DNA from: Nitrospira sp. | GTDB lineage: Bacteria; Nitrospirota; Nitrospiria; Nitrospirales; Nitrospiraceae | Length of the DNA stretch: 64,000 nt | Reading direction: 5' to 3' | NCBI GenBank assembly: GCA_024760525.1 | Contig: CP060499.1 | Span: forward strand, 3,183,501-3,247,500 | The notes under the pieces: generated by a model | Told to the model about the DNA's origin: nothing | The model's input: the letters and a program-made list of their open reading frames with translations, nothing else | The model's database searches: none | Program-made: the position numbers and the translations under genes | Shown: piece after piece, positions 33,743 through 43,313 of the stretch | Layout of the letters: each line of letters begins with the position of its first letter | How positions within the stretch are numbered: position 1 is the first letter of the stretch

Positions 33743-35110
33743 TTATGCCTCAGTGACCATACGCGAAGGGCCGGAATGCATTTTTTCCGGCTGCGGGTTC
33801 GGATGGCTCCACTCTCCTCTACTGCTGAGCAGCAATCCATACAAGATCAGCATCGCGATACCGAGATGATGATAGCTTTTCAAGGCCTCCCATCTTGCCG
33901 AACCCACGACTTCATAGTTCAGCACCATTGTCAGCACAACATAGACCCCCAACATGACATATCCGGTAGAGCTCAACCCGCCGCTCATTCTCATGGCGGC
34001 GGCGACGACGACACAGGCAGCCGGTATCATCCAGACGAGATGCTGATCCCACGTAATGGGGGAGAAGAACAACGCCAACATCAAGGTTCCCGCGCAATCC
34101 CTCGCCCAGGCGGGATCTCCAGGCTCCTGAAACACCCGCTTGCTGGACCATGCGAACAGGCCAAGCAGGCTCAGCGCGGCCACTCCGACGATCGCGTTGG
34201 CAACCGGTGACGAGAGATCCAGTACCGGCTGGTAACCCCGGTCCACTTGTCGAAGCCGATGGGTGGGCGGATAGGTCACCAGGTATCGAAGCATGGTATG
34301 CCGGAGCGAGAGATTGGCCTTTTGCAATTCGTTTTCTTGCCGGCCCTCCGCCTGCCGATCGAGCACAGACAGGGCGGCATTCCTCGTCCATTCTGTGTGA
34401 TGGTCCCACCAGCTCGTGGGTCCCATATACAGAACGGGCAGCACGACCCAGGCAAGCGTGGCCACCATGGTGTACCAGGCAACTCGCCACTGCCGCTTCC
34501 AAAAAAACAACAGCACGAAGAGCGCGGGGGTGATTTTGAGTACGATACCCAGCCCGATCAAGACCGCACCCAGCCGTTCTTTCCCCACCCATATCGCATA
34601 GATCCCCCCTGTGAGAATGCCCAACAGGATGAGATGGGGGCCGCCATCGTCGAGATCATTCAAAATAAACTGCAAGGTCAATGCTCCCGCACCGACACCA
34701 ACCAGCAGCCGGCCCCACCCTCTCGAGTCCGATGAACCGCATATCATGCGGTAAAACAGCATGACCGTGAGGACTAAGCATCCGGCAGCGACGGCGTACC
34801 GCAGGGCCAGGCTCGGGTTTCTGTCTAGGATGAGCAAGGGAGCGAAATAGATGCCGGTAGTCGGCAGATACATGTAGCAGTAGTCATTGGCGTAGAGATA
34901 CTCTCCGGAAAGTAACCGCCTTCCAATCTCTCGATGGATATCGATGTCCCGGAAGTGGAACGACCGTCCGAAGGAGATGATGTAGCCGTGCACTATCGCT
35001 GCAATGATGAGCCCGATCTTCACCAATCGCGCAAACAGAGCCGACCTGACAAATTCGTTGATCCGGTGGATGAGAGGCTTTGATTCCATTGTGTGACGGC
35101 ACTGATACAT
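33743..35110 (-). CDS. GT87-like polyprenol-dependent glycosyltransferase (DUF2029)
   Basis: 455 residues with about ten membrane helices. FHFRDIDIHREIGRRLLSGEYLY (about 50-72) contains the acidic residue in the first periplasmic loop that is typical of GT-C enzymes, followed by YCYMYLPTTGIYFAPL, the pattern of GT87 (DUF2029) mannosyl/glycosyltransferases. Such proteins use polyprenyl-phosphate sugars to glycosylate lipids or polymers outside the membrane. The start at 35110 has only a weak GGCGGG site; ATG at 35089 is the alternative. Located between ispG and tRNA-Cys in a lipid-synthesis neighbourhood, so a role in glycolipid or decorated hopanoid synthesis is conceivable but not shown. Confidence 0.75.
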   Translation of the reverse strand: MYQCRHTMESKPLIHRINEFVRSALFARLVKIGLIIAAIVHGYIISFGRSFHFRDIDIHREIGRRLLSGEYLYANDYCYMYLPTTGIYFAPLLILDRNPSLALRYAVAAGCLVLTVMLFYRMICGSSDSRGWGRLLVGVGAGALTLQFILNDLDDGGPHLILLGILTGGIYAIWVGKERLGAVLIGLGIVLKITPALFVLLFFWKRQWRVAWYTMVATLAWVVLPVLYMGPTSWWDHHTEWTRNAALSVLDRQAEGRQENELQKANLSLRHTMLRYLVTYPPTHRLRQVDRGYQPVLDLSSPVANAIVGVAALSLLGLFAWSSKRVFQEPGDPAWARDCAGTLMLALFFSPITWDQHLVWMIPAACVVVAAAMRMSGGLSSTGYVMLGVYVVLTMVLNYEVVGSARWEALKSYHHLGIAMLILYGLLLSSRGEWSHPNPQPEKMHSGPSRMVTEA

Positions 35111-35199
35111 GACCCGCCGGAGCGCGTCAATCGTTTCTTTGGTGAGATGGGCTAGAAGTTGCTCGGGTAGCGGGAGACTCTCGGACTAAAACAGTGCCC

Positions 35200-36384
35200 C
35201 TACCGACGAGGCAGTACGGGAATTTCTTTTCCAAGCGTCGAGGGGAGATCCGACTGGGGCATGAGTGATTCCCATCCGTTCGAAGGGATAGAAGCGACGG
35301 CTTCGCCGCTTCCCTCGGCTTCTTTTTCTTTGGCAAGCAGTTCCACTTCCTGAATCAGCGTATCCATCAATTCTTCCATGGGGACCTTACGGACGAGCTT
35401 ACCCCGCTTGAACAAAATCCCTTTCCCCTCGCCGCCGGCGATCCCGATGTCGGCCTCTTTCCCTTCTCCGATCCCATTTACGACACATCCGAGTACCGAC
35501 ACGTTCAATGGAGTCTTGATATGACCGAGTTTCTTTTCCAACTCATTCGCCATCCGGACGACATCGATCTCAACGCGCCCACAGGTCGGACAGGCGATGA
35601 CATTGATGCCCCGATGACGCAATTCGAGTGATTTCAGGATTTCGAACCCGACCTTCACTTCCTCGACGGGATCGGCGGCCAGCGACACGCGCAGCGTGTC
35701 TCCGATGCCCTGTCCGAGTAAGTAGCCGAGTCCGATCGAAGACTTCACCGCCCCTGTCATGGCCGTTCCCGCTTCTGTGATCCCAATGTGAAGCGGATAG
35801 TTCGACTGATGCGCGAAGAGCCAATAGGCATCGATGGCATGATGCACATCCGACGCTTTGAGTGAAACTTTCATGTTGGTGAAGCCCACGTCTTCCAGCG
35901 CATGCACGGCGTTGAGCGCCGACTCCGCCAGAGCCTCGGGTGAGGGCCATCCGTATTTTTCCAACAACGGCCGTTCGAGCGACCCTCCGTTGACGCCGAC
36001 TCGAAGTGGAATCCCCCGCTCATTCACGGCCTTGATCACTTCTTCCACTTTCCACCAGGCGCCGATATTGCCGGGATTGATGCGGACGCAATCGACGACC
36101 TGTGCGGCTTTCAGGGCAAGACGATGATCGAAGTGAATGTCGGCAATCAGCGGGACCGTCATGGCCGCTTTGATTTGCGGAAGAACAGCGGCGGCTTCCT
36201 CGTCAGGCACGGCCACGCGAATGAGTTCGCATCCGGCAGCCTCAAGCTGGTGAATTTCAGCAACCGTCGCAGCCACATTGCGGGTGTCCGTTGAACACAT
36301 CGACTGCACAGACACCGGAGCATCGCCGCCGATTTTCACCTTCCCGACAGAAATCTGTCGAGTTTTTCGCCTTGCTATGTGCAT
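35200..36384 (-). CDS. ispG: 4-hydroxy-3-methylbut-2-enyl-diphosphate synthase IspG
   Basis: 394 residues. The N-terminal TIM-barrel shows VGGDAPVSVQSMCSTDT and DIHFDHRLAL; the C-terminal 4Fe-4S domain has ACPTCGR (two Cys) and LGCVVNGIGEGKEADIG (third Cys and the Glu ligand). The enzyme reductively opens MEcPP to HMBPP, the penultimate step of the MEP isoprenoid pathway. Dxs is 23 bases upstream on the same strand and IspH is at 50373, so three MEP genes share this neighbourhood with hopanoid genes that consume their product. Start ATG lacks a strong SD; translational coupling with dxs is possible. Confidence 0.96.
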   Translation of the reverse strand: MHIARRKTRQISVGKVKIGGDAPVSVQSMCSTDTRNVAATVAEIHQLEAAGCELIRVAVPDEEAAAVLPQIKAAMTVPLIADIHFDHRLALKAAQVVDCVRINPGNIGAWWKVEEVIKAVNERGIPLRVGVNGGSLERPLLEKYGWPSPEALAESALNAVHALEDVGFTNMKVSLKASDVHHAIDAYWLFAHQSNYPLHIGITEAGTAMTGAVKSSIGLGYLLGQGIGDTLRVSLAADPVEEVKVGFEILKSLELRHRGINVIACPTCGRVEIDVVRMANELEKKLGHIKTPLNVSVLGCVVNGIGEGKEADIGIAGGEGKGILFKRGKLVRKVPMEELMDTLIQEVELLAKEKEAEGSGEAVASIPSNGWESLMPQSDLPSTLGKEIPVLPRR

Positions 36385-36407
36385 GAGTGATTGTTCGCCT
36401 TCTGCAA

Positions 36408-38354
36408 TCAGCTGCCCTGCTCGTCTCCATGAGGAAGATGGTCTGCCAGACCAGCACCGGCAAATTGAGATTTCACCGACGGAGCCGTGCCGATCAGTTC
36501 CTTGACGCTTTGATAGATGCCTTCGCTCGTCAAGCCATACCGTTCACGAAGCAGATCTTGGGGGCCTTGTTCGATATACCAATCGGGCAAGCCTATAACC
36601 TTGGTCTTCAGATGAGTCACGCCGGCTTCCGAAAGTGTTTCCAATACCGCGGACCCGAACCCACCGGTCCTGCAGCCCTCTTCCACCGTCACGACATACT
36701 TGACTCGCTTCGCCACATCCACAATCAGTTCGTGATCAAGTGGCTTGACGAACCGGCCGTTTACCACCGCTGCGGAGACCCCTTCCTGGCTGAGACGTTC
36801 CGCTGCTTCCACGGCCTGCCAGACCGAGACCCCGATCGCAACGATGGCAACGTCGGTTCCGTCCTTCAGAAGCTCGCCTTTTCCCACAGGCACCGCCCTG
36901 GGGGCCTCGTCCATCTTCACGCCGAGGCTCACGCCTCGCGGATACCGCACCGAAATGGGTCCGTTATGTTCCAGGCAGGTTTTCACCATATGCTGCAACT
37001 CGTTTTCATCTTTGGGAGCCATCACCACCATGTTGGGAACATGGCGCAGATAGGCATAGTCGAAGGCGCCGTGATGCGTCGTCCCATCCTCAGCGACGAG
37101 CCCGCCACGATCGATGCAGAAGACCACCGGAAGATTCTGGGTCGCGACATCATGCACGACCTGATCATATGCCCGCTGGAGGAAGGTCGCGTACATCGCG
37201 ACGACCGGCTTCATCCCCTGAGCGGCCAGCCCCGCCGCGAACGTCACGGCATGCTGCTCGGCGATGCCGACGTCATACAGCCGATCCGGAAATTCCTTTT
37301 CGAAGGTCGTCAATCCCGTGCCTTCGCACATCGCCGCAGTGATGGCCACGACGCGCCTATCCTCGCGCGCCAACTTGACGAGCGTATCCATGGCGATCGC
37401 CGTGTAGGACGGGCGGGAGGCTTTCTTCGCGGGCGCACCTGTTTCCCGAACAAACGGAGGACAGGCATGAAACCACACCGGATTCTTCATGGCCGGCTCG
37501 TAGCCGAGCCCTTTCTTCGTGATGATATGCAGCAGGACCGGCCCCTTCATCTTGAGGACATTCTCAATCGTCGGCAGGAGATGTTCAAAGTTATGGCCAT
37601 CGATGGGACCACTGTATTGGAATCCCAGCTCTTCAAAGAGCAATCCCGGAAGAATCACGCCTTTGGCGAGTTCTTCGGCCCGGCGAGCGAGTTTTTGCAT
37701 GTCGTAGCCGATGTGAGGAATCTTGCGCAGCAACTGACCGGTTTCCTCGCGCATTCGTCCGTAGAACTCCCCTGTGATGGTCCGACTCAAGTAGGCGGAA
37801 ATGGCCCCGACGTTCTTCGAGATCGACATCTGATTGTCGTTCAAAATCACAAGGAAGTCCTTGCCGAGCCCTCCGGCATGATGCAGTCCTTCCAGAGTCA
37901 TTCCCGCCGTCATGGCACCGTCACCCACGACACAGACGACTTTATGTTTCTGTTTCAACTGTTCCCGGGCTTCCACCATGCCGAAGGCGGCCGACACACC
38001 CGTGCCCGCATGGCCGGCATTGAACGTATCGTACTCGCTCTCCTCGCGCTTGCAAAATCCACTCAATCCACCGTACTGGCGCAGCGTGTGGAACTGCTCA
38101 CGGCGGCCGGTGAGGAGTTTGTGCGTGTAGGATTGATTGCTCGTATCCCAAACGATTTTGTCAGCCGGTGTATCCAGGAGATATTGCAAGGCGACCGTGA
38201 GCTCAACCACGCCCAAGTTCGAAGCCAGATGCCCGCCGACATTGGAGACCGCTCCGATAATCTGTTCACGAATCTCCTGGCACAACGCCGGAAATCGGTC
38301 GGGGGACAACCGCTTCAGATCGGCCGGACTATGGATCGTTTTAAGAATAGACAT
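36408..38354 (-). CDS. dxs: 1-deoxy-D-xylulose-5-phosphate synthase
   Basis: 648 residues, AAGGAG before the ATG. N-terminal thiamine-diphosphate domain with GDGAMTAGMTLEGLHHAG (about 150-167), the THKLLTGRR His loop (about 75-83), the pyrimidine-binding middle domain starting DTLVKLARED and a C-terminal transketolase domain. The enzyme condenses pyruvate and glyceraldehyde-3-phosphate to DXP, the entry step of the MEP pathway. It is directly followed by ispG. Length and motifs match the family fully. A long open frame on the opposite strand (36387-38435) is a shadow of this gene. Confidence 0.97.
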   Translation of the reverse strand: MSILKTIHSPADLKRLSPDRFPALCQEIREQIIGAVSNVGGHLASNLGVVELTVALQYLLDTPADKIVWDTSNQSYTHKLLTGRREQFHTLRQYGGLSGFCKREESEYDTFNAGHAGTGVSAAFGMVEAREQLKQKHKVVCVVGDGAMTAGMTLEGLHHAGGLGKDFLVILNDNQMSISKNVGAISAYLSRTITGEFYGRMREETGQLLRKIPHIGYDMQKLARRAEELAKGVILPGLLFEELGFQYSGPIDGHNFEHLLPTIENVLKMKGPVLLHIITKKGLGYEPAMKNPVWFHACPPFVRETGAPAKKASRPSYTAIAMDTLVKLAREDRRVVAITAAMCEGTGLTTFEKEFPDRLYDVGIAEQHAVTFAAGLAAQGMKPVVAMYATFLQRAYDQVVHDVATQNLPVVFCIDRGGLVAEDGTTHHGAFDYAYLRHVPNMVVMAPKDENELQHMVKTCLEHNGPISVRYPRGVSLGVKMDEAPRAVPVGKGELLKDGTDVAIVAIGVSVWQAVEAAERLSQEGVSAAVVNGRFVKPLDHELIVDVAKRVKYVVTVEEGCRTGGFGSAVLETLSEAGVTHLKTKVIGLPDWYIEQGPQDLLRERYGLTSEGIYQSVKELIGTAPSVKSQFAGAGLADHLPHGDEQGS

Positions 38355-38569
38355 GGATGGTCTCCTTACTTTCGTCTTCTATCAGCGACGTGGCATAAAG
38401 ACACGTCCAGGGTGCACCTTTGGCGCAGGTTCTAAATTTTGTGGAGTCTCACACACGAACCGCATGATGTCAAGCGCTTATGAAAGATCCCCTGCCCAGG
38501 CCTCTCACGTTGATCGAGGCGTAACGGGCCACGATCGATGACCTTGAGCACACACACCCGATGGGTCGC

Positions 38570-39766
38570 CTAGTAAGGAAAATCGAGCCCGGCAAAAATG
38601 GCTCCGCCCTCCTTACTGAACCCGTAGTCGATCCGTCCCACGACGTTGGGCCGAATGATACCCCGAAACCCGATACCCGGCGTGATGCGGTAGTCTTTGA
38701 AGCTCACATTCTTAAATGAGTTGAACACCTGCCCGGTATCGATGAACGGCGCTATCTCAAAATCCGCCATGACTCCGGCAAGACGCGCCCGCAAGATATG
38801 AATTCGCTCCTCCACGCTGAACGCGATCAGTTGCTTGTCGATGTACCGGTCTACCCCAAACCCGCGCAGGTTGTTCTGGCCGCCCAAGGAGCTCTGCTCA
38901 TAAAACGGCACATCCGAACCCAGCGTGGCCTGCAAATCACCACGAACCACAAGGATGGCGCGCTTGGACTCGCTCGCAAACATCTTCTTCACCTCGAGCC
39001 CATACCTGGAATAGAGCGGTTCCGATCCCGGCTTGAAGTTGTAGTTGAGCTCGGCATAGGCGGTAATCGCGGTCCCATCGGTCGGCGTGACCAGATTGTT
39101 ACGGGTATCGTAATGGAAGCTGACCCGCTGCCCGAGAACCGTAGCCCCTTCCACGCCCGGCGCATTCGGAAACAGATCGCCCGAAAAGGGGAGGTTCGTG
39201 CCGCCCTCTTGGATCGATTGCATATGCCGCAATCGCTGACTGACCGCGATTTGCGTGACTTCGTTCGCGTGGATCCCGAATTTCCAATTCAACCTCGTCT
39301 CAGCGGCCGTGTAATTTGACTCGTTTTCCTTCACGGTAGTCGGCCCAAGTCCGAAGAACCGCACCGTCGCATTCTTGAAATGCATGGCACTGAACCCGAT
39401 GCTGTACCGACCATTGCTGAATCCTGGATCAACATAGCTTAAAAGGAATTTTCGTTCGATTTGCTCTGTCCAGGACGCAATCCCTCGGAGTTCCTTGCCC
39501 CCGGGTTCGTACCGGAACAGATTGACGGTTGCTCGAGTGCCGACGATCGAATTGTAGACCACCATCGGCGCAACCAGATATTTGAGATCCCCATCCGGTC
39601 CCGTGATGAGAGCCGGTACAATCATGCCGATATCGTTGCCGTCGTTCTTGCTGGAACTGACGGCAGGGATGGGGAAATACCGCACGTCGGCCTGGGCTCG
39701 GTCAAGAGAGATCGGGCACAGACTCCCGAGCAGTACGAGAATGATACTGACAGCAAGGCTACGCAT
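38570..39766 (-). CDS. Outer-membrane beta-barrel protein, BamA/D15-like without POTRA
   Basis: 398 residues: signal peptide (about 1-26, ending AQA) followed by a 16-strand-type barrel. The C-terminal half carries the surface-antigen (D15) pattern: NNLVTPTDGTAITAYAELNY, QSSLGGQNNLRGFGVDRYID, IAPFIDTGQVF and a final aromatic residue (GLDFPY), the outer-membrane insertion signal. No POTRA domains precede the barrel, so it is not BamA itself. Position directly downstream of the Mla genes suggests an outer-membrane partner for lipid transport to or from the outer membrane, an inference from context. A 29-base gap separates it from the mlaC-like gene. Confidence 0.85.
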   Translation of the reverse strand: MRSLAVSIILVLLGSLCPISLDRAQADVRYFPIPAVSSSKNDGNDIGMIVPALITGPDGDLKYLVAPMVVYNSIVGTRATVNLFRYEPGGKELRGIASWTEQIERKFLLSYVDPGFSNGRYSIGFSAMHFKNATVRFFGLGPTTVKENESNYTAAETRLNWKFGIHANEVTQIAVSQRLRHMQSIQEGGTNLPFSGDLFPNAPGVEGATVLGQRVSFHYDTRNNLVTPTDGTAITAYAELNYNFKPGSEPLYSRYGLEVKKMFASESKRAILVVRGDLQATLGSDVPFYEQSSLGGQNNLRGFGVDRYIDKQLIAFSVEERIHILRARLAGVMADFEIAPFIDTGQVFNSFKNVSFKDYRITPGIGFRGIIRPNVVGRIDYGFSKEGGAIFAGLDFPY

Positions 39767-39795
39767 ACACGTACCCGTGGTCCTGCTACACGACG

Positions 39796-40437
39796 TTATG
39801 GTGCCTTGAGCTTATCGGATTTCTTGCGGAGTTGATCGACGAGATCCGAATAGGAAGAGGCACGAATAATCTTGGTAAACTGCCCGCGATAGTTGTTCAC
39901 CAGGCTGACGCCATCGACGATGACGTCGTAGACCCGCCAATCATCAGCCCTGTTGATTAGGCGATAGTCGAGCGGGATCTCCGTTTTTCCGGAGAGCACT
40001 TTGGTCCTAACTTCCGCGTACTCCTTCTCCGTCCGTTCATTCAAGTACTGCACGCCTTCTCCGGAATAGGTCTCGATCTTATCGGCATACGAGTTCGTCA
40101 GTAACGTCCGAAAAAGGTCGACGAATTCCTGTTTCTGCTGATCGGTCAGCTGATTCCAAGGCGCGCCGAGTGCCCGCCGGGACATTTCCGTATAGTCGAA
40201 TCGAACCGCCACCACTTTCTCAAGCAAGTGGCGACGCTCATCGGCTTTCTCCGGCTGTTTGAGCTCTTTTTCCCGGACGATGCGGAGAACCTCATCTATC
40301 GTCACCTTCATGGAGTCGGTCGGAGCGCCCGCGTACCCCGGAACCGCTCCCAGCCCGACCGCTGCCACCACCACAAACGCTATCGCACCCCAACGGAACC
40401 ATGCTTGCCTGCCCCACACATTCCTGATCGCCATCAT
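39796..40437 (-). CDS. MlaC/HpnM-like lipid-transport periplasmic protein
   Basis: 213 residues with a signal peptide (about 1-35, ending GYAGAP). The MlaC family pattern is clear: VTIDEVLRIVREKEL..., RRHLLEKVVAVRFDYTEMSRRALGAPWNQLTDQQKQEFVDLFRTLLTNSYADKI region (about 62-120, quoted here only as separate motifs RFDYTEMSRRALG and FVDLFRTLL) and YDVIVDGVSLVNNYR. MlaC proteins shuttle phospholipids between inner and outer membrane; hopanoid-linked members are called HpnM. It follows mlaD by 61 bases in the shc-hpnG-mla block, which favours the hopanoid-linked role. Confidence 0.88.
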   Translation of the reverse strand: MMAIRNVWGRQAWFRWGAIAFVVVAAVGLGAVPGYAGAPTDSMKVTIDEVLRIVREKELKQPEKADERRHLLEKVVAVRFDYTEMSRRALGAPWNQLTDQQKQEFVDLFRTLLTNSYADKIETYSGEGVQYLNERTEKEYAEVRTKVLSGKTEIPLDYRLINRADDWRVYDVIVDGVSLVNNYRGQFTKIIRASSYSDLVDQLRKKSDKLKAP

Positions 40438-40498
40438 CGCACGATCTCCCCTCTACCGATTTATCTGAATGCTCGCCGACCGGCTACCCTAGACCGAG

Positions 40499-40945
40499 TT
40501 AGTTGACCTTGCCGTGAACGTACTGGCTGACCAATTCCTCCAGGTCAAGGCCTGATTCGGTATCGCGAATGGCGTCTCCTGGTTTCAGTGGATCTCCGCC
40601 CCCACCCGGCGAGAGCGCAAGGTACTTTTCTCCAATGATCCCTCTAGTCTTGATCGAGGCGATCGTATCGGAATAGAGCTTCGTTCCGTTCTGGACCACC
40701 AGCTTCACCATGGCCCGATCCTCTTTCAGATTAATGGCCTTCACTCGGCCCACCTCGACGCCGGCGATTTCCACGGTGGCTCCCGGTTTCAGTCCCGACG
40801 CTGAGTTGAACAGGGCATCGACCTCGTACACATCTCCTCCGATGAGCTCCAACTTTCCCAATTTGATCGAGAGATACCCCAGACACACAATCCCGACCAG
40901 CACAAACACACCGACGATCAATTCCAGTCTGCTTTTATCCATCAT
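40499..40945 (-). CDS. mlaD: MlaD-like MCE-domain protein
   Basis: 148 residues, AGGGG before the ATG. One N-terminal membrane helix (about 8-27) and one MCE domain (about 38-118: YEVDALFNSASGLKPGATVEIAGVEVGRV). MlaD forms a hexameric ring on the periplasmic side of the MlaFE ABC transporter and passes lipids to MlaC. The C-terminal tail is short. It lies between mlaF (9 bases upstream) and mlaC, the standard order. Confidence 0.93.
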   Translation of the reverse strand: MMDKSRLELIVGVFVLVGIVCLGYLSIKLGKLELIGGDVYEVDALFNSASGLKPGATVEIAGVEVGRVKAINLKEDRAMVKLVVQNGTKLYSDTIASIKTRGIIGEKYLALSPGGGGDPLKPGDAIRDTESGLDLEELVSQYVHGKVN

Positions 40946-40954
40946 GGTTCCCCT

Positions 40955-41713
40955 CTAACCCGCGGAGACCTCTCTGGCCAGCGGTACCGTCCCGCCGACC
41001 GAGATGAATTCTCTGATCTCAGGATCCGTGGTTCGCTGGAATTCAGCCGGCTCGGCCATCGCCGCAATCTTCCCTTGTTTCAACATCGCCACGTAATCTG
41101 AAATGCCGAATATCTCCGGAATCTGATGGCTGACCATCACGGCGGTAAATCCGAACTTCCGCTGCATACTCGTGATGAGATCATGAATCGATTTGGCCAT
41201 CAGGGGATCAAGCCCCGTGGTCGGCTCATCGAAGAGAATGATCTCCGGCTGCATCACCAGCGCGCGTGCCAGACCGGCGCGCTTGCGCATCCCGCCGCTC
41301 AATTCCGCAGGGAACTTGTGCCCCATCCCTGCCAAGCCCACTTGGTCCAACATCTCCTCGACGCGGCGGGTCACGTCTTGACCTTTCATCCGGAGTTTTT
41401 CCCGGAGCGGAAACGCGACATTCTCAAATACCGTCAGCGAATCGAACAGCGCCGCCCCTTGAAACAACATAGCGAACCGCTTACGGACTTCGTTGAGCGC
41501 ATGGCCGCGAAGCCTCGAAATCTCCACGCCGTCTACCCACACTTCTCCGGAATCCGGCTGGAGCAGGCCGATCATGTGCTTCAGCAGGACACTCTTCCCT
41601 TCGCCGCTTCGGCCGATGATCGTGGTGAGCTTCCCTTCAGGAACCGCGAGATCGACACCCCGCAAGACTGCTTGCCCTCCCAAGGTCTTCGTCACCCCCA
41701 CGAGCTTCAGCAT
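40955..41713 (-). CDS. mlaF: MlaF-like ABC transporter ATP-binding protein
   Basis: 252 residues from the ATG at 41713, two bases after the mlaE stop; an upstream in-frame start lies inside mlaE. Walker A is GRSGEGKS (about 33-40), signature LSGGMRKRAGLARAL (about 135-149), Walker B ILFDEPTTGLDP (about 156-167), H-loop VMVSHQIPE. It powers lipid transport by MlaE/MlaD. The E in the Walker A (GEGKS) is typical of MlaF proteins. Tight coupling with mlaE on one side and mlaD on the other supports one operon. Confidence 0.95.
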   Translation of the reverse strand: MLKLVGVTKTLGGQAVLRGVDLAVPEGKLTTIIGRSGEGKSVLLKHMIGLLQPDSGEVWVDGVEISRLRGHALNEVRKRFAMLFQGAALFDSLTVFENVAFPLREKLRMKGQDVTRRVEEMLDQVGLAGMGHKFPAELSGGMRKRAGLARALVMQPEIILFDEPTTGLDPLMAKSIHDLITSMQRKFGFTAVMVSHQIPEIFGISDYVAMLKQGKIAAMAEPAEFQRTTDPEIREFISVGGTVPLAREVSAG

Positions 41714-41715
41714 GG

Positions 41716-42483
41716 TTACAACAAGACCGAGGTCAAAAAATAGTCCCACACGAGAATCAAGACCGACGACAACACGACCGCCTCGGTCGTCGCGGTCCCC
41801 AAGCCTTCGGCGCTCATTCTGGTGTAAAACCCCTTATAGCAACAAATCCAGCTCACAATCAGCCCAAAACTGATGGATTTGAGAATGCCGCCATAGATGT
41901 CTTTCCATTCCACCGCGGATTCAATGGAATTCCAATACGAGCCGGCATTCACGCCAAGCAGATCCACTCCGACCAAATGGCCGCCGTAAATGCCGACGAC
42001 ATCGAAGATCGCGACCAACAGGGGCACACCGATCAAGCCGGCCACAAGCTTCGGAGCGATCAGGTATTGGAGCGGGTTGATCGCCATGGTATCGAGCGCA
42101 TCGATCTGCTCCGTGATCCGCATGATCCCGATTTCCGCCGTCATGGCCGAACCGGCTCTCGCCGTAACCATAAGTGCGGCCAACACCGGCCCCAGCTCGC
42201 GAATCATGCTGAGCGCCACGGCGGAACCCAACAGCCCTTCGGAACCGAATTTTCGTAACGTATAGTATCCTTGCAGGGCCAGGACCATCCCGGTGAAGGC
42301 CGCCGTCAGCACGACGACAAACGTCGATTTATAGCCGATGAAGTGCAGCTGCTTGACGATCTGAATGATCCGCAACGGCGGACGGGCCAACCAGGCGAAA
42401 GAGGACACCACGAAGACCAGCATCCGGCCCATTTCAGCCACGTATCCGAGCGCCCATCGGCCGATTGCTTCAGGAAGGTTCAT
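41716..42483 (-). CDS. mlaE: MlaE-like ABC transporter permease
   Basis: 255 residues from the ATG at 42483, two bases after the hpnG stop; the longer frame would lie inside hpnG. Five to six membrane helices; conserved MlaE motifs include FVVVLTAAFTGMVLALQGY, ELGPVLAALMVTARAGSAMTAEIG and EQIDALDTMAINPLQYL. It is the membrane subunit of the lipid ABC transporter with MlaF and MlaD. Direct coupling to hpnG and shc is what makes this block look like a hopanoid-specific or hopanoid-coordinated transporter. Confidence 0.95.
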   Translation of the reverse strand: MNLPEAIGRWALGYVAEMGRMLVFVVSSFAWLARPPLRIIQIVKQLHFIGYKSTFVVVLTAAFTGMVLALQGYYTLRKFGSEGLLGSAVALSMIRELGPVLAALMVTARAGSAMTAEIGIMRITEQIDALDTMAINPLQYLIAPKLVAGLIGVPLLVAIFDVVGIYGGHLVGVDLLGVNAGSYWNSIESAVEWKDIYGGILKSISFGLIVSWICCYKGFYTRMSAEGLGTATTEAVVLSSVLILVWDYFLTSVLL

Positions 42484-42485
42484 GG

Positions 42486-43313
42486 TCACGTCGGTGAGAA
42501 TTCTCGCTCTTGCCGCTCCGTTGCCATCGCCGCAGTATAACGCCTGAAAAATGTCGTCAAGGCCTCTGCTGCGACTGCACTCTGTCGACGAAGCCGGCCA
42601 AGACCCAAGAGGCATGAGGGGGCGGCCAAAACAGTACCGAGACCCTTGAGCCATCCAGTGGGCCTGAGAAACAGATTGAAGTCAAGGGGAAGATCTTCGT
42701 CGAGAAGATCGGAAACAGCTCGAATGATCACAAAAGAAACCTGCATGCGGTGCGCGTGAGCGGCCAAGACGGAACTTTCCATATCGAGGCCGATTGCTTG
42801 CGTGCTTCGCGCAAACTGTTCTTTATCCGAAGCCCGACCGATGATTCGATCCGTCGAGACGAATCGTCCTATGTGTGCAGGAGGCACCAGAGTCTCGACA
42901 AACGCCAGCACGTGATCTCGTTCATCACCCGGCACAGCCGTAACTGGTGAAAGCTCCCCACTTGACCCTGTCTTATACACGACCTCGCGGCCGACCAGGA
43001 GTGCTCCGATATCCGCCGCGACAAGCGCACAGGCAAATCCGGTCGATATCATGAGACTGAAAGGCCGGCCGTCGATGAGCTGAGCGGCGCTGTGCCTCGC
43101 CTTCTCCAGACCGACGCCGGTTTGTACAAGCCAATATTCCCGGTCACCGACAGTGTGTACGAAACCAGAGGGGCCGGCGATTTGTCGTCCGCTGCCAGGA
43201 GGAAATGCCGACCGAACGGCTCTCATCTCCCATGGGGTCGCGGCAAAAATGGCAATCCGTTTGAGCGGCACGGTGTCAGATGAGGGCAGGGGGAGCGAAC
43301 CGGCGGGGGTCAA
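42486..43313 (-). CDS. hpnG: Hopanoid-associated phosphorylase/nucleosidase HpnG
   Basis: 275 residues. The PNP/UDP-phosphorylase fold is recognisable from IAIFAATPWEMRAVRSAF, YWLVQTGVGLEKA, and GLDMESSVLAAHAH (the MES ribose-binding motif). HpnG removes adenine from adenosylhopane to give ribosylhopane (or its phosphate), the second step of extended hopanoid synthesis after HpnH. The TTG start at 43313 overlaps the shc stop as TTGA; a GTG at 43271 is an alternative. Its stop is two bases from the mlaE start. The gene order shc-hpnG matches hopanoid clusters in other bacteria. Confidence 0.88.
   Translation of the reverse strand: MTPAGSLPLPSSDTVPLKRIAIFAATPWEMRAVRSAFPPGSGRQIAGPSGFVHTVGDREYWLVQTGVGLEKARHSAAQLIDGRPFSLMISTGFACALVAADIGALLVGREVVYKTGSSGELSPVTAVPGDERDHVLAFVETLVPPAHIGRFVSTDRIIGRASDKEQFARSTQAIGLDMESSVLAAHAHRMQVSFVIIRAVSDLLDEDLPLDFNLFLRPTGWLKGLGTVLAAPSCLLGLGRLRRQSAVAAEALTTFFRRYTAAMATERQEREFSPT

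Noticed and set aside
36387..38435. 682-codon open frame on the plus strand
   Set aside because: It lies antisense to dxs, which has all family motifs; the composition (His, Arg, Asp rich) is that of a mirrored frame in GC-rich DNA.
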